This document shows positions 33,111 through 44,679 of a DNA stretch of 64,000 bases, piece by piece. Where the stretch lies: positions 8,978,501 through 9,042,500 of the forward strand of contig NC_134119.1 in NCBI RefSeq assembly GCF_040939455.1, in the 5' to 3' direction. Source of the stretch: Microcebus murinus. Taxonomy: Eukaryota; Chordata; Mammalia; Primates; Cheirogaleidae. The notes beneath the pieces were generated by a model. The model was not told where the DNA came from. It did not search any database and worked only from the letters and a program-made list of their open reading frames with translations. Both the position numbers and the translations under genes were made by a program. Each line of letters starts with the position of its first letter. The stretch's first letter is position 1.

Positions 33111-33615
33111 CGTTTTGTCCTTGCTCCCAAAATGGAAAGGCTGCACTGAACAGAAGTGGATTAACAAAACCGCACTGCTGGTATGTACCCGACAGGAGTG
33201 GCAGAGGAAGGACTGTCCACCCACATCCGCCCTCCCCTTCCACGCGGTGGCAGCTGCCGGCGGGGCTCTGTTTCCTAGCCTCGGGAGTGGCCAAGTGATG
33301 AGTTCTGGCCAGTGAAATGTGAGTGGATGTGACATGAGTCACATCCAGGGAGAGGTTTTATGGAGCCCATATGTCTTCTCTGCTGTCTCCGCTGCCTCAT
33401 TTTCTTGCTAGAAACTGAGGACTCTGGGGGAGTGAATGATGGGGCCATAAACTGGAAGGAACTTGGGATCCCAAACCACTTCCTGGAGTGAAGGAAGCCG
33501 CATGCATGAACACCAACGTTGGTGTGTGGCACGCTTGAAAATGCACTTCTACTGTGTTAAGCCATGGAAATTCGAAATTTGAAATTGCAACTAGCAATAA
33601 TCCAAGTAATAAAGT
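33110..33615 (+). mobile_element. ERVL-MaLR solitary LTR (MLT1-type)
   Basis: 'CTAGCCTCGGGAGTGGCCAAGTG' class near 33276, 'AGTTCTGGCCAGTGAAATGTG' class near 33301, and the end 'TACTGTGTTAAGCCATGG' (33549-33566) fit MLT1-class LTRs. The 5' boundary is uncertain. Overlapping frames here are LTR artefacts. Confidence 0.6.
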
Positions 33616-34137
33616 GACCAATTAGAAGTTAAAATAGTAGCAAGACTTTTTTTTTTCCATACTCTGGAGTTTTGGATTTCTTTGTTTTTCAAAAGACATC
33701 TCCTAAATTTTGAACCAGTGATCCCCGAATGTTTCCAAAAGGCAGATCACGACTTGGCCCTATGTTGTTTGTATTAGATTATGAGTCCATTAAAGACTGC
33801 CTGTGTGAAAATCCTGGTGACGGGGACAGGCAGGTATTTAATACGTCATTCTACCACCTGTTTCCTGATTTCTAGAGAATGCGGTAGAGCTCTCAACCAA
33901 CGACGACAAATAACAGTATTGTGAACTCCTTTCAGAGAGCTCAGCCCCAAACTGTCACATTTAAGGTACCTGTGGAAGGTCATTACGTACATTTCATCCA
34001 CATTTCTAGGCTTTCTTAATTCTATCAGTAGATGAAATAGCTCACAGTAGAGCTTTGTCCTGCAGCTCCTCCCAAACTATAACCGTCTTCCAGGAGTAAC
34101 AGTTTGGTGTTCTTTCTACGTGTGGAATTATTTTAAT
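33616..34137. other. No gene; possible regulatory stretch 33760-34060
   Basis: Repeat-free, with motifs such as 'AGTCCATTAAAGACTGCC' and 'GGTATTTAATACGTCATTC'. No frame of note. Confidence 0.35.
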
Positions 34138-34365
34138 GGTTAACATTCACTGAGCTCTCGCCGTGTGCCAAGTACTGTGCTAAATGTTCTACAAACATTA
34201 TTCCTGCTAATCCTTACAACAACCCTGTAGGATTTACGTAATTATCTCCAAGAAACCGAGACTTAGAGAAGTTAACCAACTTGCCAAAAGTTACGCAGCT
34301 GGTAAGTAGTGGAGCATGAATTTAAACTCAGTTCTGCCTTGTCCCGAAGCCATGTGCTGTGGGAA
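34138..34365 (-). repeat. MIR SINE, near full length
   Basis: Complement of MIR: 'GAGCTCTCGCCGTGTGCCAAG', 'AATCCTTACAACAACCCTG', 'AACCAACTTGCCAAAAGTTA', 'GCAGCTGGTAAGTAGTGGAG'. Confidence 0.9.
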
Positions 34366-34418
34366 TATCATCAAAAACATTACGAACATCCACATGAAAG
34401 ATTTATTTTATAAACTCA

Positions 34419-34636
34419 GGGTTTATTAACCTTGACATTTGGGACCAGATCATTTTTTGTGGTGAGGGGCCCTCTTGTGCATTGTACAAGACACTTAGCA
34501 GCATCCCTGGCCTCTACCCAGTAGATGCCAGTACCATCTCCTCTCCTTCACATGTGACAACCGGAAATGTCCCCAGACATTGCCAGATGCTCCTAGGGGG
34601 TGGCCAGGGGGATACTGCCCTCAGTTGAAAACCACT
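34419..34636 (-). mobile_element. MER20 DNA transposon (copy 3)
   Basis: Complement of MER20: 'CCTTGACATTTGGGACCAGA', 'CAGCATCCCTGGCCTCTACC', 'AGTAGATGCCAGTACC', 'CCCAGACATTGCCAGATG', 'GTTGAAAACCACTATT'. Near full length. Confidence 0.9.
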
Positions 34637-36440
34637 ATTATAACCTAATGTTAGAAATCCATTTCCTTCCCCTAAGGAACTGATGTCCCCCCTTCCTTCT
34701 GATAAAGAAAATGATGTAAGTGATCGTGTCTCCATTTTCACTGTGGCTGCCAAGAAGCTCCAAGACAAATCTAAGTTTCAACTATAGCTAATAGCTATTC
34801 CCAAAGTCCTGAGTAATTTTATCATTCTCTAAATCTTGATCTTCTCCATCTTTTCCCCTGCTTTCCTTATTTCTTTACTCATTTTTTTTCCCATTAGAGA
34901 TGTCCTCCTCCAAAGTTATTTGAAATGCTTCATGAAAGACAGCAAGGTATAAAAACAAAAACACTTTTATACTGATTTTGAAATTGAATTGCCTGATTAT
35001 TCAATCAAAACGGAATCTTTCTAGAAATATTTCTATTTTTAAAAAATATTTTTAATGATATTTTAAAAATCAAAGTTGGATTAAGAACTTGAACTTTATT
35101 GAAATTTACTGGCTCCCAGAATCATATTTTAAAATGGGTTCAGGCATAGTAGAATACTACAAAGAATAAAACAAAAACCTAGAAAAGCTTTGGAAATAGT
35201 TTTCTCTTCAAGTTTTCCCACTGCAACTGATGAAAATTATCATTGTATTAAAATATTTTTATCATTAAGTTTTTATGGAGAAGACATAATGATAAAATGG
35301 GTACCTTTCTAAGATGCTTTTCTAAGATTTTGCTACTACTCATGCTCCCAATCGAAGCACAGGCATTGGTAGAGCCAGTTGAGAGACTCCACTTTTAGAA
35401 TTCTACCACATGTTTTCACAAATGAATTTTCCAGTCTGTCAATTACTGGGGAGATAAAAATTGGGTCCAGAACAAAGGGTGACTCAGAGGCTCATTTGGA
35501 AATTTGGGATTTCTGGTTCTGCTTTGACAGATTTGGAAGAAGAGGCAAAACATTTCCTGTAAATACCATCGCTGGGATGGATTCTCACTCTCTCGTTCCC
35601 CCATCAAACAGAAATCTATATTGTGCCTTGAGTTGAGCCCCAGAGAAATTATCAATATTCACACATCTGGCACAAATCTGTTAGAAGAAAAAAAAAAAAG
35701 CATGATGCCATCTGTATTTCTTCAATCGTTTTATAGCACAGCTCTAGTCTCTTGCAGTCATTTTGTCACTCGGTCTTGTAAATATAAAGTTATATTACTT
35801 CTTGGCTTGTTTGAGGACACTGTTCATCATAAAGGGAGGATGAGGAGATGATGTCACTGCCAGGAAAAAAAAACCCAAAAAAACCCCACAAAAAAACTTG
35901 CCTTTCCCAATCCCCCACCTTCCCGGGAGTGTGGAGGGGCCAACTCTCATCAAGTTTGGCACAGTTGTAGGAATTAACATGACTGAAATGTATGCCAGAT
36001 TTCAAAACAATTTCTAACAGTTTCTGTGAGGCCGTGTAAGCAACTGAAAATTGACATGTTGTGTTGTGCCCGAGCCAGCCAACTGCTGTCACTGCATAAT
36101 TAGATTTTCCTGCATGAGAGGAAAGAGTTTCCTTTAAAAAATTATGAAATAAGGCAGAAGCTAATATAAAATACAAGTGGACCTGGTACCCGCAAAGAGG
36201 TAGCCTTCCGCCGAAGGATGACTTTGGACACACACACACACAACACCCCCAAGAGAGGCCAACGAGCTTGGATTTCTGTGCTTCACAGGCAAGAAATGCT
36301 CTTTGCAGAGGGAAGAGGATTTACGGCACAGGCCAGATGGCAGCGGGCCCACTTGGCTGCCCAGGGAATGGCTGGAACCCAGAACCAAGAACAGATTTGG
36401 AGCTAATGAATGTGCGGTTACTTCCTTCCGATAGGGGATA
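34637..36440. other. No gene; AT-rich unique sequence, possible regulatory stretch 35940-36180
   Basis: No repeat recognised. An A-rich stretch (CAAAAAAAACTT type) lies near 35865-35895. 35940-36180 includes 'CACTGCATAATTAGATTTTCC' class wording and no repeat signature. A 149-codon frame (35790-36239, -) and the 177-codon frame (36161-36694, -) extending into the LTR have no domain. Confidence 0.35.
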
Positions 36441-36895
36441 ATAGACGTGGCAGAGCATGCCGGGTGTCCCCAGTATTTGTTCTGCCCTTCTTCAACGGTG
36501 ATAGCAGTTTCTGTTTGGCATGGGGTCGCCCAGCCCCCTGGCACCGTAGGTTCTGGCCAATGAGATATGGGAAGAAATGAAAATTTCCACATTCCAGATT
36601 CTCTCTCCTCTCTCCTTTCTTGTCTTCTTGGGGCTGGGAGTAGAAGCACAGTCATGACCCACCGTTGACCATAAGGAAGAGATCTGTGGCACATGGGTGA
36701 GAGCTAGCCCTTAAAGGCTGCAGAGCAGTAAGGAAGAAAATGACATGCTTTTGACACTTTTAAGTCACCTTACTGGCCTTAGATGGCCTTCTGGACTGTT
36801 CCATAAGAGAGAGACTAGTTAGTACTCTGTTTAAACCATTGTATTTTCAAGTTTTGCACAACAGTAGCCTTTTCTGTTTTCTAACCAATACTGCA
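36440..36895 (+). mobile_element. ERVL-MaLR solitary LTR (MLT1-type)
   Basis: 'GGTTCTGGCCAATGAGATATG' class near 36551, 'GAAGCACAGTCATGACCC', 'GGCCTTCTGGACTGTTCC' and the end 'TTTAAACCATTGTATTTTCAAG' fit MLT1-class LTRs. The last bases 'CTAACCAATACTGC' at about 36880-36893 resemble the usual 'CTAACTAATAC' end. Confidence 0.6.
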
Positions 36896-37080
36896 CACTT
36901 GGAAGTGAATGGCTTTCCAGAGTTCATCAGAGCTAGACCCTTGCCGACAGGGGACTGTTTATACCTGAGCACAGGTATCTTTGTTCTCCAGTAATGCCCT
37001 TCAAAATAGATACCTTTCCCCAAATAATCTTATCTGTGTGAAAGGCAAAGTATGACTCAAAATATCATTCACCTATGATG
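36896..37080. other. No gene seen; unique sequence
   Basis: Nothing recognised. Confidence 0.4.
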
Positions 37081-37177
37081 AGGTGGTTATAATTATTGTT
37101 ACCATTTTACAAATGAAGAAACTGTGGCTTAGGGAAGTAAAGGAACTCACCCTAAATTTCATGGCTAGTAACTTCAG

Positions 37178-37212
<35 letters not shown>

Positions 37213-37385
37213 TCATATACTCAAGTGGAATTCTTAGCATACAGAAAGGCATTCAATAAATATTTGCTAAGTAACTGAATCAATCCCTACACCCTTAAAC
37301 TAAAGAAGTAGGTCAAGACCAAGACTAGAACTCAGGTCTGCTGACTTCAAAGACAAAAATGTTTCTGTTCCACAACCACGACTTA
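37080..37385 (-). repeat. MIR SINE interrupted by a poly-A-tailed insert
   Basis: Complement of MIR at 37085-37179 ('CATTTTACAAATGAAGAAAC', 'GGCTAGTAACTTCAGG') and again at about 37313-37385 ('GACTAGAACTCAGGTCTGC'). Between them lies a run of 30 T (37180-37209) followed by about 100 bases that include L2-type 3' wording ('GGCATTCAATAAATATTTG'). On the minus strand the insert ends in a 30-base poly-A. Confidence 0.7.
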
Positions 37386-38106
37386 AATTAGGATTCTCTG
37401 AGTTGGATTTGTAATGTTGGATGAGTAAATGTTTCAGCGTATTTATAAACAACAACAACTATTTATAAACAACTATATATATATATATAAAAGAATCTTC
37501 AATTTGTTTAAAGATATCTTACATCAATATATTTTCCTATGGCCAACAATAGAAACTTTTCACTTAAACTGGCTTAATTATTAATGGGCCTTACTGACTT
37601 ACATAACTGAACCCCCAGAACGTGACTCTGTCGTCCCTCGGCACAGTCCTCCTCCAAGTTGGCTTTGCTCCCAGGTTCCACATGACATCAAAGTGGCTGC
37701 CAGCCTCCCCAGGCCTCCATCTTATTCTGTTTAATTCCAACAGAAAGGAGCCCTACACTCCTTGGTCTGATGGCTTCCTGGCCTGTTTGCTAACTAAACA
37801 GGTATTAGAGGGCTCAGGGCCCTGACTGGCCAGGCCACTGGCTCTAAGAGTATAAAAAATGAGACTCCTCAAAGGCCAGAGTGCTGTTCCCAAAATAATA
37901 GGAAATGGACACTGGACAAGCAAAAGTAACAAATGCCTACTGCAAGAGCAAGACTCTTTACATACTCAAAGCTGCCCTATCGTAGGAATCTTATATGCTT
38001 TCCTATCCCCTACCCCAACTTTGACCTAAATTATTATCATCTCTCTGCAGAATATTTTGCTGATTTTCAATCCTAGACACATACTCACAAACATGGACAC
38101 AAAATC

Positions 38107-38153
<47 letters not shown>

Positions 38154-38255
38154 CTCATTCCTCTGCCCAGTGCTATTTTAGTTTCTTTCAATACCACTCA
38201 TTTTCTGGTTGCAGCCCCCTCCACGGGTAACACTGCACCACAGTGCTGGACATTG
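37386..38255. other. No gene; AT-rich DNA with a (CA)n microsatellite
   Basis: A TATATA tract lies near 37475-37490. (CA)20 lies at 38111-38150 without interruption. No convincing frame. Confidence 0.5.
38111..38150 (+). repeat. (CA)20 microsatellite
   Basis: Forty bases of uninterrupted CA repeat; likely polymorphic in length. Confidence 0.98.
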
Positions 38256-38475
38256 ACCACCTGCATTTTGTAGCCCAGGTCTGCCAAAAAGTAGTTGTGT
38301 AATCTTTGCAAGTAACTTGACCTTTGTAAGTCTTGATATCTTCATCTGATAATGGGATCACAATCACTCCCACCTCGTGGAGGTGTTGTGAGGATGAGAT
38401 AAAGAATGCATGTGACACTCTGAGCCCACGGCCTAAACTCACAATATGTGCCAGCTAGTGCCGGTAATGGCTGGT
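38255..38475 (+). repeat. MIR SINE, near full length
   Basis: 'AGCCCAGGTCTGCCAAAAAG', 'CAAGTAACTTGACCTTTG', 'TTCATCTGATAATGGGATC', 'GGAGGTGTTGTGAGGATGAG', ending 'CAATATGTGCCAGCTAGTG'. Confidence 0.85.
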
Positions 38476-38694
38476 CTCCCTAGACCTCCTTCCTCTAGAA
38501 GTCCTGACTTCTCTAACAATCTGGCCTGAACTGCCCTTGTTCAAACTTCCATAATTTTAAAATTGAAATAATGTTTATTTGGTTCTGAAGCACATGCTAT
38601 CTGCGCTGGTTATCTGTCTTCCCACCAGTTTAACCTCTGTGCCAGAGCATGTTGCCATTTCCACACTGGGATTCTAACCCCCTTCTGGTGGGTG

Positions 38695-38928
38695 AACTTC
38701 ATAGTAGATCTGGAGTCAGCTAGACCAGGCCCAACTCCCAGCTTTGTCCCTTACCAGCTGTGAGATCATGGACCAATTATTTCACTTATATGAACTTCAG
38801 TTTTCTCCTCAGTAAAATAATAGGGTTGATGTCAAACATAAAGACTGCAATGTATATACAGCGCTTTAGTATGGCTCCAGACACAGAGTAGGTTCTTAAT
38901 AAATGGCAGCCATTGTTTTATATTGCAT
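38695..38928 (+). repeat. MIR SINE, near full length
   Basis: 'CCCAACTCCCAGCTTTGTCC', 'CAGCTGTGAGATCATGGACC', 'CAGTTTTCTCCTCAGTAAAA', 'CAGACACAGAGTAGGTTC', ending 'TTAATAAATGGCAGCC'. Confidence 0.85.
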
Positions 38929-39234
38929 ATATTTTTAACCTGCATCAATTTCCTACCTGAATCATCCCAAGAAATGGTCATGGAATGAATTTAGTTGACC
39001 TAAAGTCCCATCTCTTCTATGCATGATTGGATCAATCTCTGGACATTCTTTACAAATCCCATTAGTCTACATGGTCATATCAGAGCAGAAGGTACACTCA
39101 TATTCTTGACTAAAAAAATTTAACCTGCCAAGTTCAGAGTAAGAATAATGACAGGGAACTAAGAAGAACTGAGTTCCTATTATGAAGTGAAAAATGCACT
39201 GGAGACTAGTTTTCTTATCTTGTTTGGTCTTCCA

Positions 39235-39725
39235 GTAATCCTCAATAATGAACCACCCCCGATATGTTGTGGCTTAAAATAATACCAATGTAATATTTTC
39301 ACAATTCAGTAGATTGGCTACACAGTCACTCTGGTGGTTTTATTTGGGATCATTCATACAACTACATTCAACTAGATGAGCAAGCAATCTGTAATGTTCA
39401 AAACTGGCCTCACTTATAAGTCCAACAGTTGCTGCTGCCTAGCAGTTAGAGGACCTTGATTCTTTTGCAAGTGGTCTCTCATGTAAATCCAACTCGCTTT
39501 CTTACAGCATGGCAGTCTCGGGACAGAGTTCCAACAGGCAGGTTCCAACAGAACAAGCACCAATGAGCTAGTGACTAACAAGCCACAGCTTGCATAGTTC
39601 GTCCCAATGGACAACAGTGTTCCACTGGCCAAAGTCAGTCACATGGTTGAGCCTAGACTTAACCTGGATAGGCACTTAGACTCTAACTCTGAATGAGCAA
39701 TATGGCAATGAATTTGTGGACATTT
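39235..39725 (+). repeat. Ancient placental interspersed repeat, family unassigned
   Basis: Contains the signature 'GTTGTGGCTTAAAATAATACC' (near 39266), 'GGTGGTTTTATTTGGGATC', 'ACATTCAACTAGATGAGC', 'GTCTCTCATGTAAATCC', and near the end 'CACTGGCCAAAGTCAGTCAC' (near 39624). I recognise the wording as a common old repeat ('GTGGCTTAAAACAACAACC...CCATTGGCCAAAGCAAGTCAC') but cannot name it with confidence. Confidence 0.6.
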
Positions 39726-39899
39726 TTAATCTATTTCAGAGAGTTTAAACCAGGGAGTCTGTGGCAAATAAATGGCAAAATTTATAATTAAATTCAGGTC
39801 TGAATATTGTTGCACTCTTTCCAACATACCAATATATAATATCGGAATAGACCATGGATGATAATTTCCACAATCACTTAGATTTGTGCTTTCTTTCTT

Positions 39900-40615
39900 G
39901 TGATACATATTAGAGTTCCTGCCATGATCAGGCATCATTTCCAGCTCTGGGGATGGAGCAGTACATACAAGACAACCAAACACTCTGCCTGCAGAAGGAT
40001 AAGAGCATCAGATAATGTCAGATTAGTAGGATGAGAGTAACCAAAGGAGAGTAAGACATCAGACTGATTGGTCAGGAAAGGCCTCTGTAGGGAAGCCCAA
40101 AACAAGAGGGGAGAAGTGAAGAAAGCCATGGGAAGACTGTTTCAAGCAAAGTGTCTGGCAAATGTGACATCCCCAAGGCAAGAAAGGCCTGGTGTCAGGG
40201 GGACAGAAATAAGCCAAGATGGCTGGAATAGAGGCCAAGAGGGAGGATGTAGGGGAAGAGTTCTGAGGAGGAGAAAGGGCCTAGAGCTTATGGGATCTTG
40301 GAGGCTCAGAAAGGTGTCTATATTTTGTTCTAATTGAAATGCAAAGCACTTGGAGCATTCTTGAGCAGGGGATTGATTCAGTTTACATTTGACCTAGGTG
40401 ACACTTGAGAAGACACCGTAGTCCCAGCTGCTAGGTGGTGTGTAGATTGTGGGACAGGTCAGGGAACAGAGAGCCCAGTTGGAAGGGTAAGTGCTGACCA
40501 TGGCAATGGACGTGGAGAGAGGAGGATGCTCTGTGACTTGCTCTGGCATAAGAGGTTTTGAGATTTCTTACGAGGTGGAGGTTAGTAAGGATGGAACATC
40601 AGGAATAGAGAGCTG
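39900..40615 (-). repeat. L2 LINE, long fragment
   Basis: Complement of L2 in order: 'CTGGGGATGGAGCAGTACATAC' class near 39948, 'GGTCAGGAAAGGCCTCTGTAGG' class near 40070, 'AAAGGCCTGGTGTCAGG', 'GGAGGCTCAGAAAGGTG', then 'GCAGGGGATTGATTCAG' and 'GAGAAGACACCGTAGTCCC'. About 700 bases, the longest L2 in the window. Frames here are LINE remnants or antisense noise. Confidence 0.8.
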
Positions 40616-42150
40616 AGAACGCCGGCAAACGCCACGCACTGGAGCCACAGGTAAGCAACAAAGGGGGAGTCTATTTAACTATGGAACCAAATGTCTTTAT
40701 TTTCTAAACAATGTCGTTACCTGTTTTCAAGCAACATGAATAGGCGTCTTTTTGATCCTTTTCAAATTCATACAAGTGCAGTAGGTGGAAAGGAAAAAAA
40801 TGCTTTAATGATGAGTAAAGGGAGAAACAAAAATTTGGAAATACATACTTTCTGGTTGCTGAGAACGCTTTATATCCCAATCCTATTCTCTGATTAGAAT
40901 GTGGGTTTCCACCTGTAAACTAAAAGGCAGTCAAAGCTAATAAGGAGAAAAGAAGAGATGGATATCACTTGGGCTGCACCCATTGCCCACACGGATACTT
41001 AGTGGGTGATACATCCAAATGCAGTGCAGTAATCATGGCAATAGTAATATTTCTCAATAAACTTGAGACATATTAGCCTCTCCCTAATCTAATTCCTAAT
41101 TCCCCAGGATCCTCAAGCCTCTATTCAGTCCTTTTCTAATTCACAAACTCTAAAATTGCCCTTGGCACTTGTATAAGTGGAGCAAACATCCAACCTTTTA
41201 CATATACTTGTTAGCTTCAAAATACCGAAATCGACCCCTATGATTCAGAAGGCAGCCACACCTTGTCAAGGCAAAAGACCTAGATCCCCATCTTGTCTAA
41301 TAAATTACATCCCGAGACTTCGTTCCCTGTTGTCTGCATATTTTTCCTGCATAAATCTCCCTCAAACAATAAATCATCTTCCTGTCTTACCCATCATGTA
41401 TGGGCTCATTACTTCACACATCATAATTATAATCAACGAACAAAACTCAAGAAAAAAAAATTCTGAACAATGGAACGGTACTTTTTTTTGCTTAACATCA
41501 GTGCAACTTTGTATGATCAAAGCTTATAATAAGATAGATGGGTACTTTGGATGATTTCAAGGTAGGTTTTTTACATTTTGCAGAAATTCTTAACAGGTCC
41601 AACTACCTAAGGAAAAAAAAATAGCTCTTTTTGCCTTTAAGACTTCTAAGTCTGATTTTTTAAGTGCACAGATAACTTTAATACCTAAATTGAAAAATGA
41701 GAAGAATATCCGTAGGGAAAAAGGAGCTTATTGCTGCCTCCCTAAGTTCATCAAATGTTGTCACATATTTCTCTAACATTTTTGACTTGGTTAAGTGCAA
41801 ATTTAGGTGAACACACTCTTTTCCCAGGGTTCATGGCAACAGAAATATAATATGTATTTTCTGATTAATGACTGTAGCTCTACAGTCTGAGTGAACTTAG
41901 GTAAATGGTACTTCCTAGAGGCAGAGGGCTGGACCAAATGACCTCTCATTTCCATATTTCATGACGTAGTTGTCACTCACTTTTTAAACACTCACATCAA
42001 ACTCCTTCTTAGGTATATTTGTGAGGTACAAAAACCTAAAATCCCCATTGTCAGAATTTAAATCATAAACAAGTGTGCACATTATTTCCTCCTTAACTAT
42101 GGAGCAACACTTAAGTATAAACATATAGATAAAAGGTAAAAGAAAAAACT
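40616..42150. other. No gene; unassigned sequence
   Basis: A 125-codon frame at 41177-41554 shows no domain. 41040-41420 could be an old LTR-like element but I see no terminal signature. A-runs occur near 41450 and 41610. Confidence 0.35.
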
Positions 42151-42156
42151 CGTCTT

Positions 42157-42275
42157 TAAGTTATTATACCACTTGGGAAATCAGTGGGTTCCAATTCACG
42201 TGATTAATGAAACACTGCCATGCATATAAATCTAAATCTAAATCCAAATCCTTTCTTAATGTGTGCGATTTGGGG
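42157..42275 (+). promoter_or_regulatory. Duplicated motif block, copy A (partner at 45687-45794)
   Basis: TAAGTTATTA (42157-42166) and TTAATGAAACACTGC (42204-42218) sit 47 bases apart, start to start. The identical two words occur with the identical 47-base spacing at 45687 and 45734. By-eye identity over ~75 bases is near 70%, and weaker similarity continues to 'GTGTGCGATTTGGGG'. It matches no repeat family I know. Confidence 0.6.
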
Positions 42276-42534
42276 CAATAATGTCTAATTCACTGATAAT
42301 AGACTAGATCCTCTTATCAATCTGGCTTTTTATTTCATGGTTATCATTGATGCCATTTCAAATGCCTTGTAGTTATCAAGGACAAAATGACAGAGACTCC
42401 TAGGTCATGAGGAAACCTATCTTGGTCAGGAAGCTCATAAAATGCTGACCTCACACCACAAGGCGGCCCCTGAGAGTATATGCTTGTATATGCAAACCAT
42501 GACCATCTCGTTCTGTGTCATATCCCCCTGAATC
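42276..42534. other. No gene seen; unique sequence
   Basis: Nothing recognised. Confidence 0.4.
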
Positions 42535-42718
42535 TTTGTCTCCTATTAGCTCTGTGACCTTGAGCATGAAGCTTAACCATTCTGTGCCTCAGTTTCCTCA
42601 TCTGTTGAATTTGGGTTGTAGTAAGAACAAAATGAGTTAACACTTGAAAAATGCTTAGGAGGGCATTTGGTAAGTCTTAAGAGTGTTAGCACAGATATGA
42701 GTCCTGTTGTTATTATCA
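42535..42718 (+). repeat. MIR SINE
   Basis: 'TTAGCTCTGTGACCTTGAGC', 'CTGTGCCTCAGTTTCCTCATC', 'AACAAAATGAGTTAACACTTG', ending 'GGCATTTGGTAAGTCTTAAG'. Confidence 0.9.
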
Positions 42719-42739
42719 TCTCCTTATTTGGTGAACTTT

Positions 42740-43030
42740 TATTTGTCCTTTCTGCTCTAGCTGTCTAAGCCCTCCTCTGAGAAGCTTTCCTGACTTTCAT
42801 AGACAAGGTTAGTAATCTCTTCTTCTGTAGTTCCATACTTCCTTGATTCTTAAGAAATTTGATTGTCATCATTTGCTCTTACATCTGTCTTGCCCACTGA
42901 TCCTGTCTGGCCCCTTGGTTGGTGTTGGTGTCATTCTAAAGTAGAAACAATGTCCTCTGTGTATCCATCCCAGATACTGCCATATCACCTTGCACATGTG
43001 AATTGAGGAATGAATTTGTTTCTGGTAAGT
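42740..43030 (+). repeat. L2 LINE 3' end
   Basis: 'CTCCTCTGAGAAGCTTTCC', 'CTGACTTTCATAGAC', 'CTTACATCTGTCTTGCCC', 'CCATATCACCTTGCACATG', tail 'TTGAGGAATGAATTTG'. Block order agrees with L2. Confidence 0.7.
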
Positions 43031-43929
43031 TTATTGGTAAAGAATTTAGGCTGATTCTAGAAATAATAAATCATTTTGCTTAGTCTTAACCTTTTTAAAA
43101 GGTTCACTTGAATTAGAATATCACCGTTTTGTAAGAATAAAGGAATGAATCTACTCAATGATCAATGGCTGCTGTATCAGAACATAATAGATACAATTGG
43201 ATATTATGAGCCTCCTGATAGAGAAATCAATGCTATCTCTAAAATAGTCCTTCCTCCAACAGAAAAGCAAACTTGAATTAGAGCAAGCCTCTTCATCCTT
43301 GATCATATTCTAGGAAATACAGAAGGCAGAGGGACGTGTTACTAATTTTAGTGAAATTAGTAAAATCTAAACCATGACTAACTCTACAGACAAACTCTCC
43401 AAGATAAATGAACAAATAAAATTCAGGGGAAAAAAAGAAAAAGAGAAAGCTGTAGATTGAAAGAGATTTAAGATTCTGCTGAGATGTTCACTGTAAAAAA
43501 AAAAAAAAGAAAGAAAAGAAAGAGACTTACAATACATGTCAACAAATTGCAATATGTGAACTGTACTTGGATCCTGATTCGAACAGGATCCAAATACTAA
43601 AATTCTAAAATAAGTTAAGCACTGACTGGATATATGATAATATTTTTGCTTGGTCTGCAGAGAGTTTAAAACTCTTTTGAATGCTTTTCTAGACTTTAAA
43701 ACTCATAAAATTTCACATAATAATCTATATTTTAGGGCTTTATTTAATAGAAAAATCAGAAGAGCCAACAGCAGTGGGCCCACGTTTCTACATAGTCATT
43801 AGAAGTTAAAGTTCTGAAGTAGGTGAGAGATTTGTTGAATGTAACATTTTAAGGAGTAACATAAAGACCGTGTTTAAAGGAGAAAATTCTAAAATCAGAA
43901 ATGCTTTTTAAATATGGTTTAAAATAATG
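43031..43929. other. No gene; AT-rich unique sequence with a strong inverted repeat
   Basis: The inverted repeat is at 43563-43597. An A-run lies at 43496-43508. No repeat family recognised. Confidence 0.45.
43563..43597. repeat. Inverted repeat, 14-bp arms
   Basis: GTACTTGGATCCTG (43563-43576) and CAGGATCCAAATAC (43584-43597) pair with one mismatch, loop ATTCGAA. Ten inner base pairs are perfect, and each arm holds a GGATCC. Confidence 0.9.
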
Positions 43930-44115
43930 AGGTCCTGGCCAATGTAGAGGCAGAGGGAATGAAAAGAAAGGAGGAAGAATACATGTGCAGACCTGGCAAC
44001 AGGACTTGGTAACAGAATGGACTTAAGAACTGAAGGGAGGGATGAGTCATAATTGGGTCGTTCTTTAGCGTCCATGGCCAGAAGAATGAGGGTTTGGAGG
44101 CAGGACCTTTGCCAC
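43930..44115 (-). repeat. L2 LINE fragment (weak)
   Basis: Complement wording 'GGATGAGTCATAATTGGGTC' near 44041 and 'AACTGAAGGGAGGGATG' resemble the L2 'GAGTCAAGGATGACTCC...CTGGAAGGATGG' region in part. Confidence 0.35.
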
Positions 44116-44679
44116 GTTGGGACCCTTAGAAACTGGGACAGATGTTGATTTTGTGTTGGAATCTTTTGGAAGATGGCAACACAAGAGATCAGTATACAAA
44201 CTTATTTAAACTAAATAATGGTGTAATATCCACATCCGTATCTTGAAGACACTTAGAAATAGGGAAACGGGCTTTGTGTAAGAGGCAGGAAAGGTAGATA
44301 TTGGAAAATTGCTCAGTTCTCTACTGACTGCTTCAAAAGATACAAGACTAAGACATAATCACCCCTCCACTCAGGAATTTTAGAGTGAGAACAGAGGAGA
44401 GAGGTGTACAATGAGTAAAGATGCACATGGCCAGTGTACATTGGATGAATGTAATGCAAAAGAATGTTTGTATGTTCTGAGGACATTTCTTGAAAGAATC
44501 GCCTCTTCTTGAACATGCCATGGAGGAATAGTAGAGACAGCACAAGAATGTGGAATCAATATAGCAAATTTTGTGCTGACTCGACCAATATTTAATGTGC
44601 TCCTAGTAAGTGAACAACACACACAATGTATCTCTCCGCTTGCCAGATATCACATGACGTGTTAATATCATATATGTGC
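44116..44679. other. No gene seen; unique sequence
   Basis: Three overlapping frames at 44313-44622 (-) of 65-80 codons are not convincing. Confidence 0.45.

Noticed and set aside
36161..36694. Longest open frame (177 codons, minus strand)
   Set aside because: More than a third lies on an MLT1-type LTR, it has no domain or signal, and frames of this length are expected by chance in 64 kb.
38111..38150. CRISPR-like or other array
   Set aside because: Simple CA microsatellite, like those at 45308 and 52302. No spacer-repeat structure exists anywhere in the window.
42225..42252. Telomere-like repeat (AAATCT units)
   Set aside because: Only about three imperfect units; not TTAGGG and too short.
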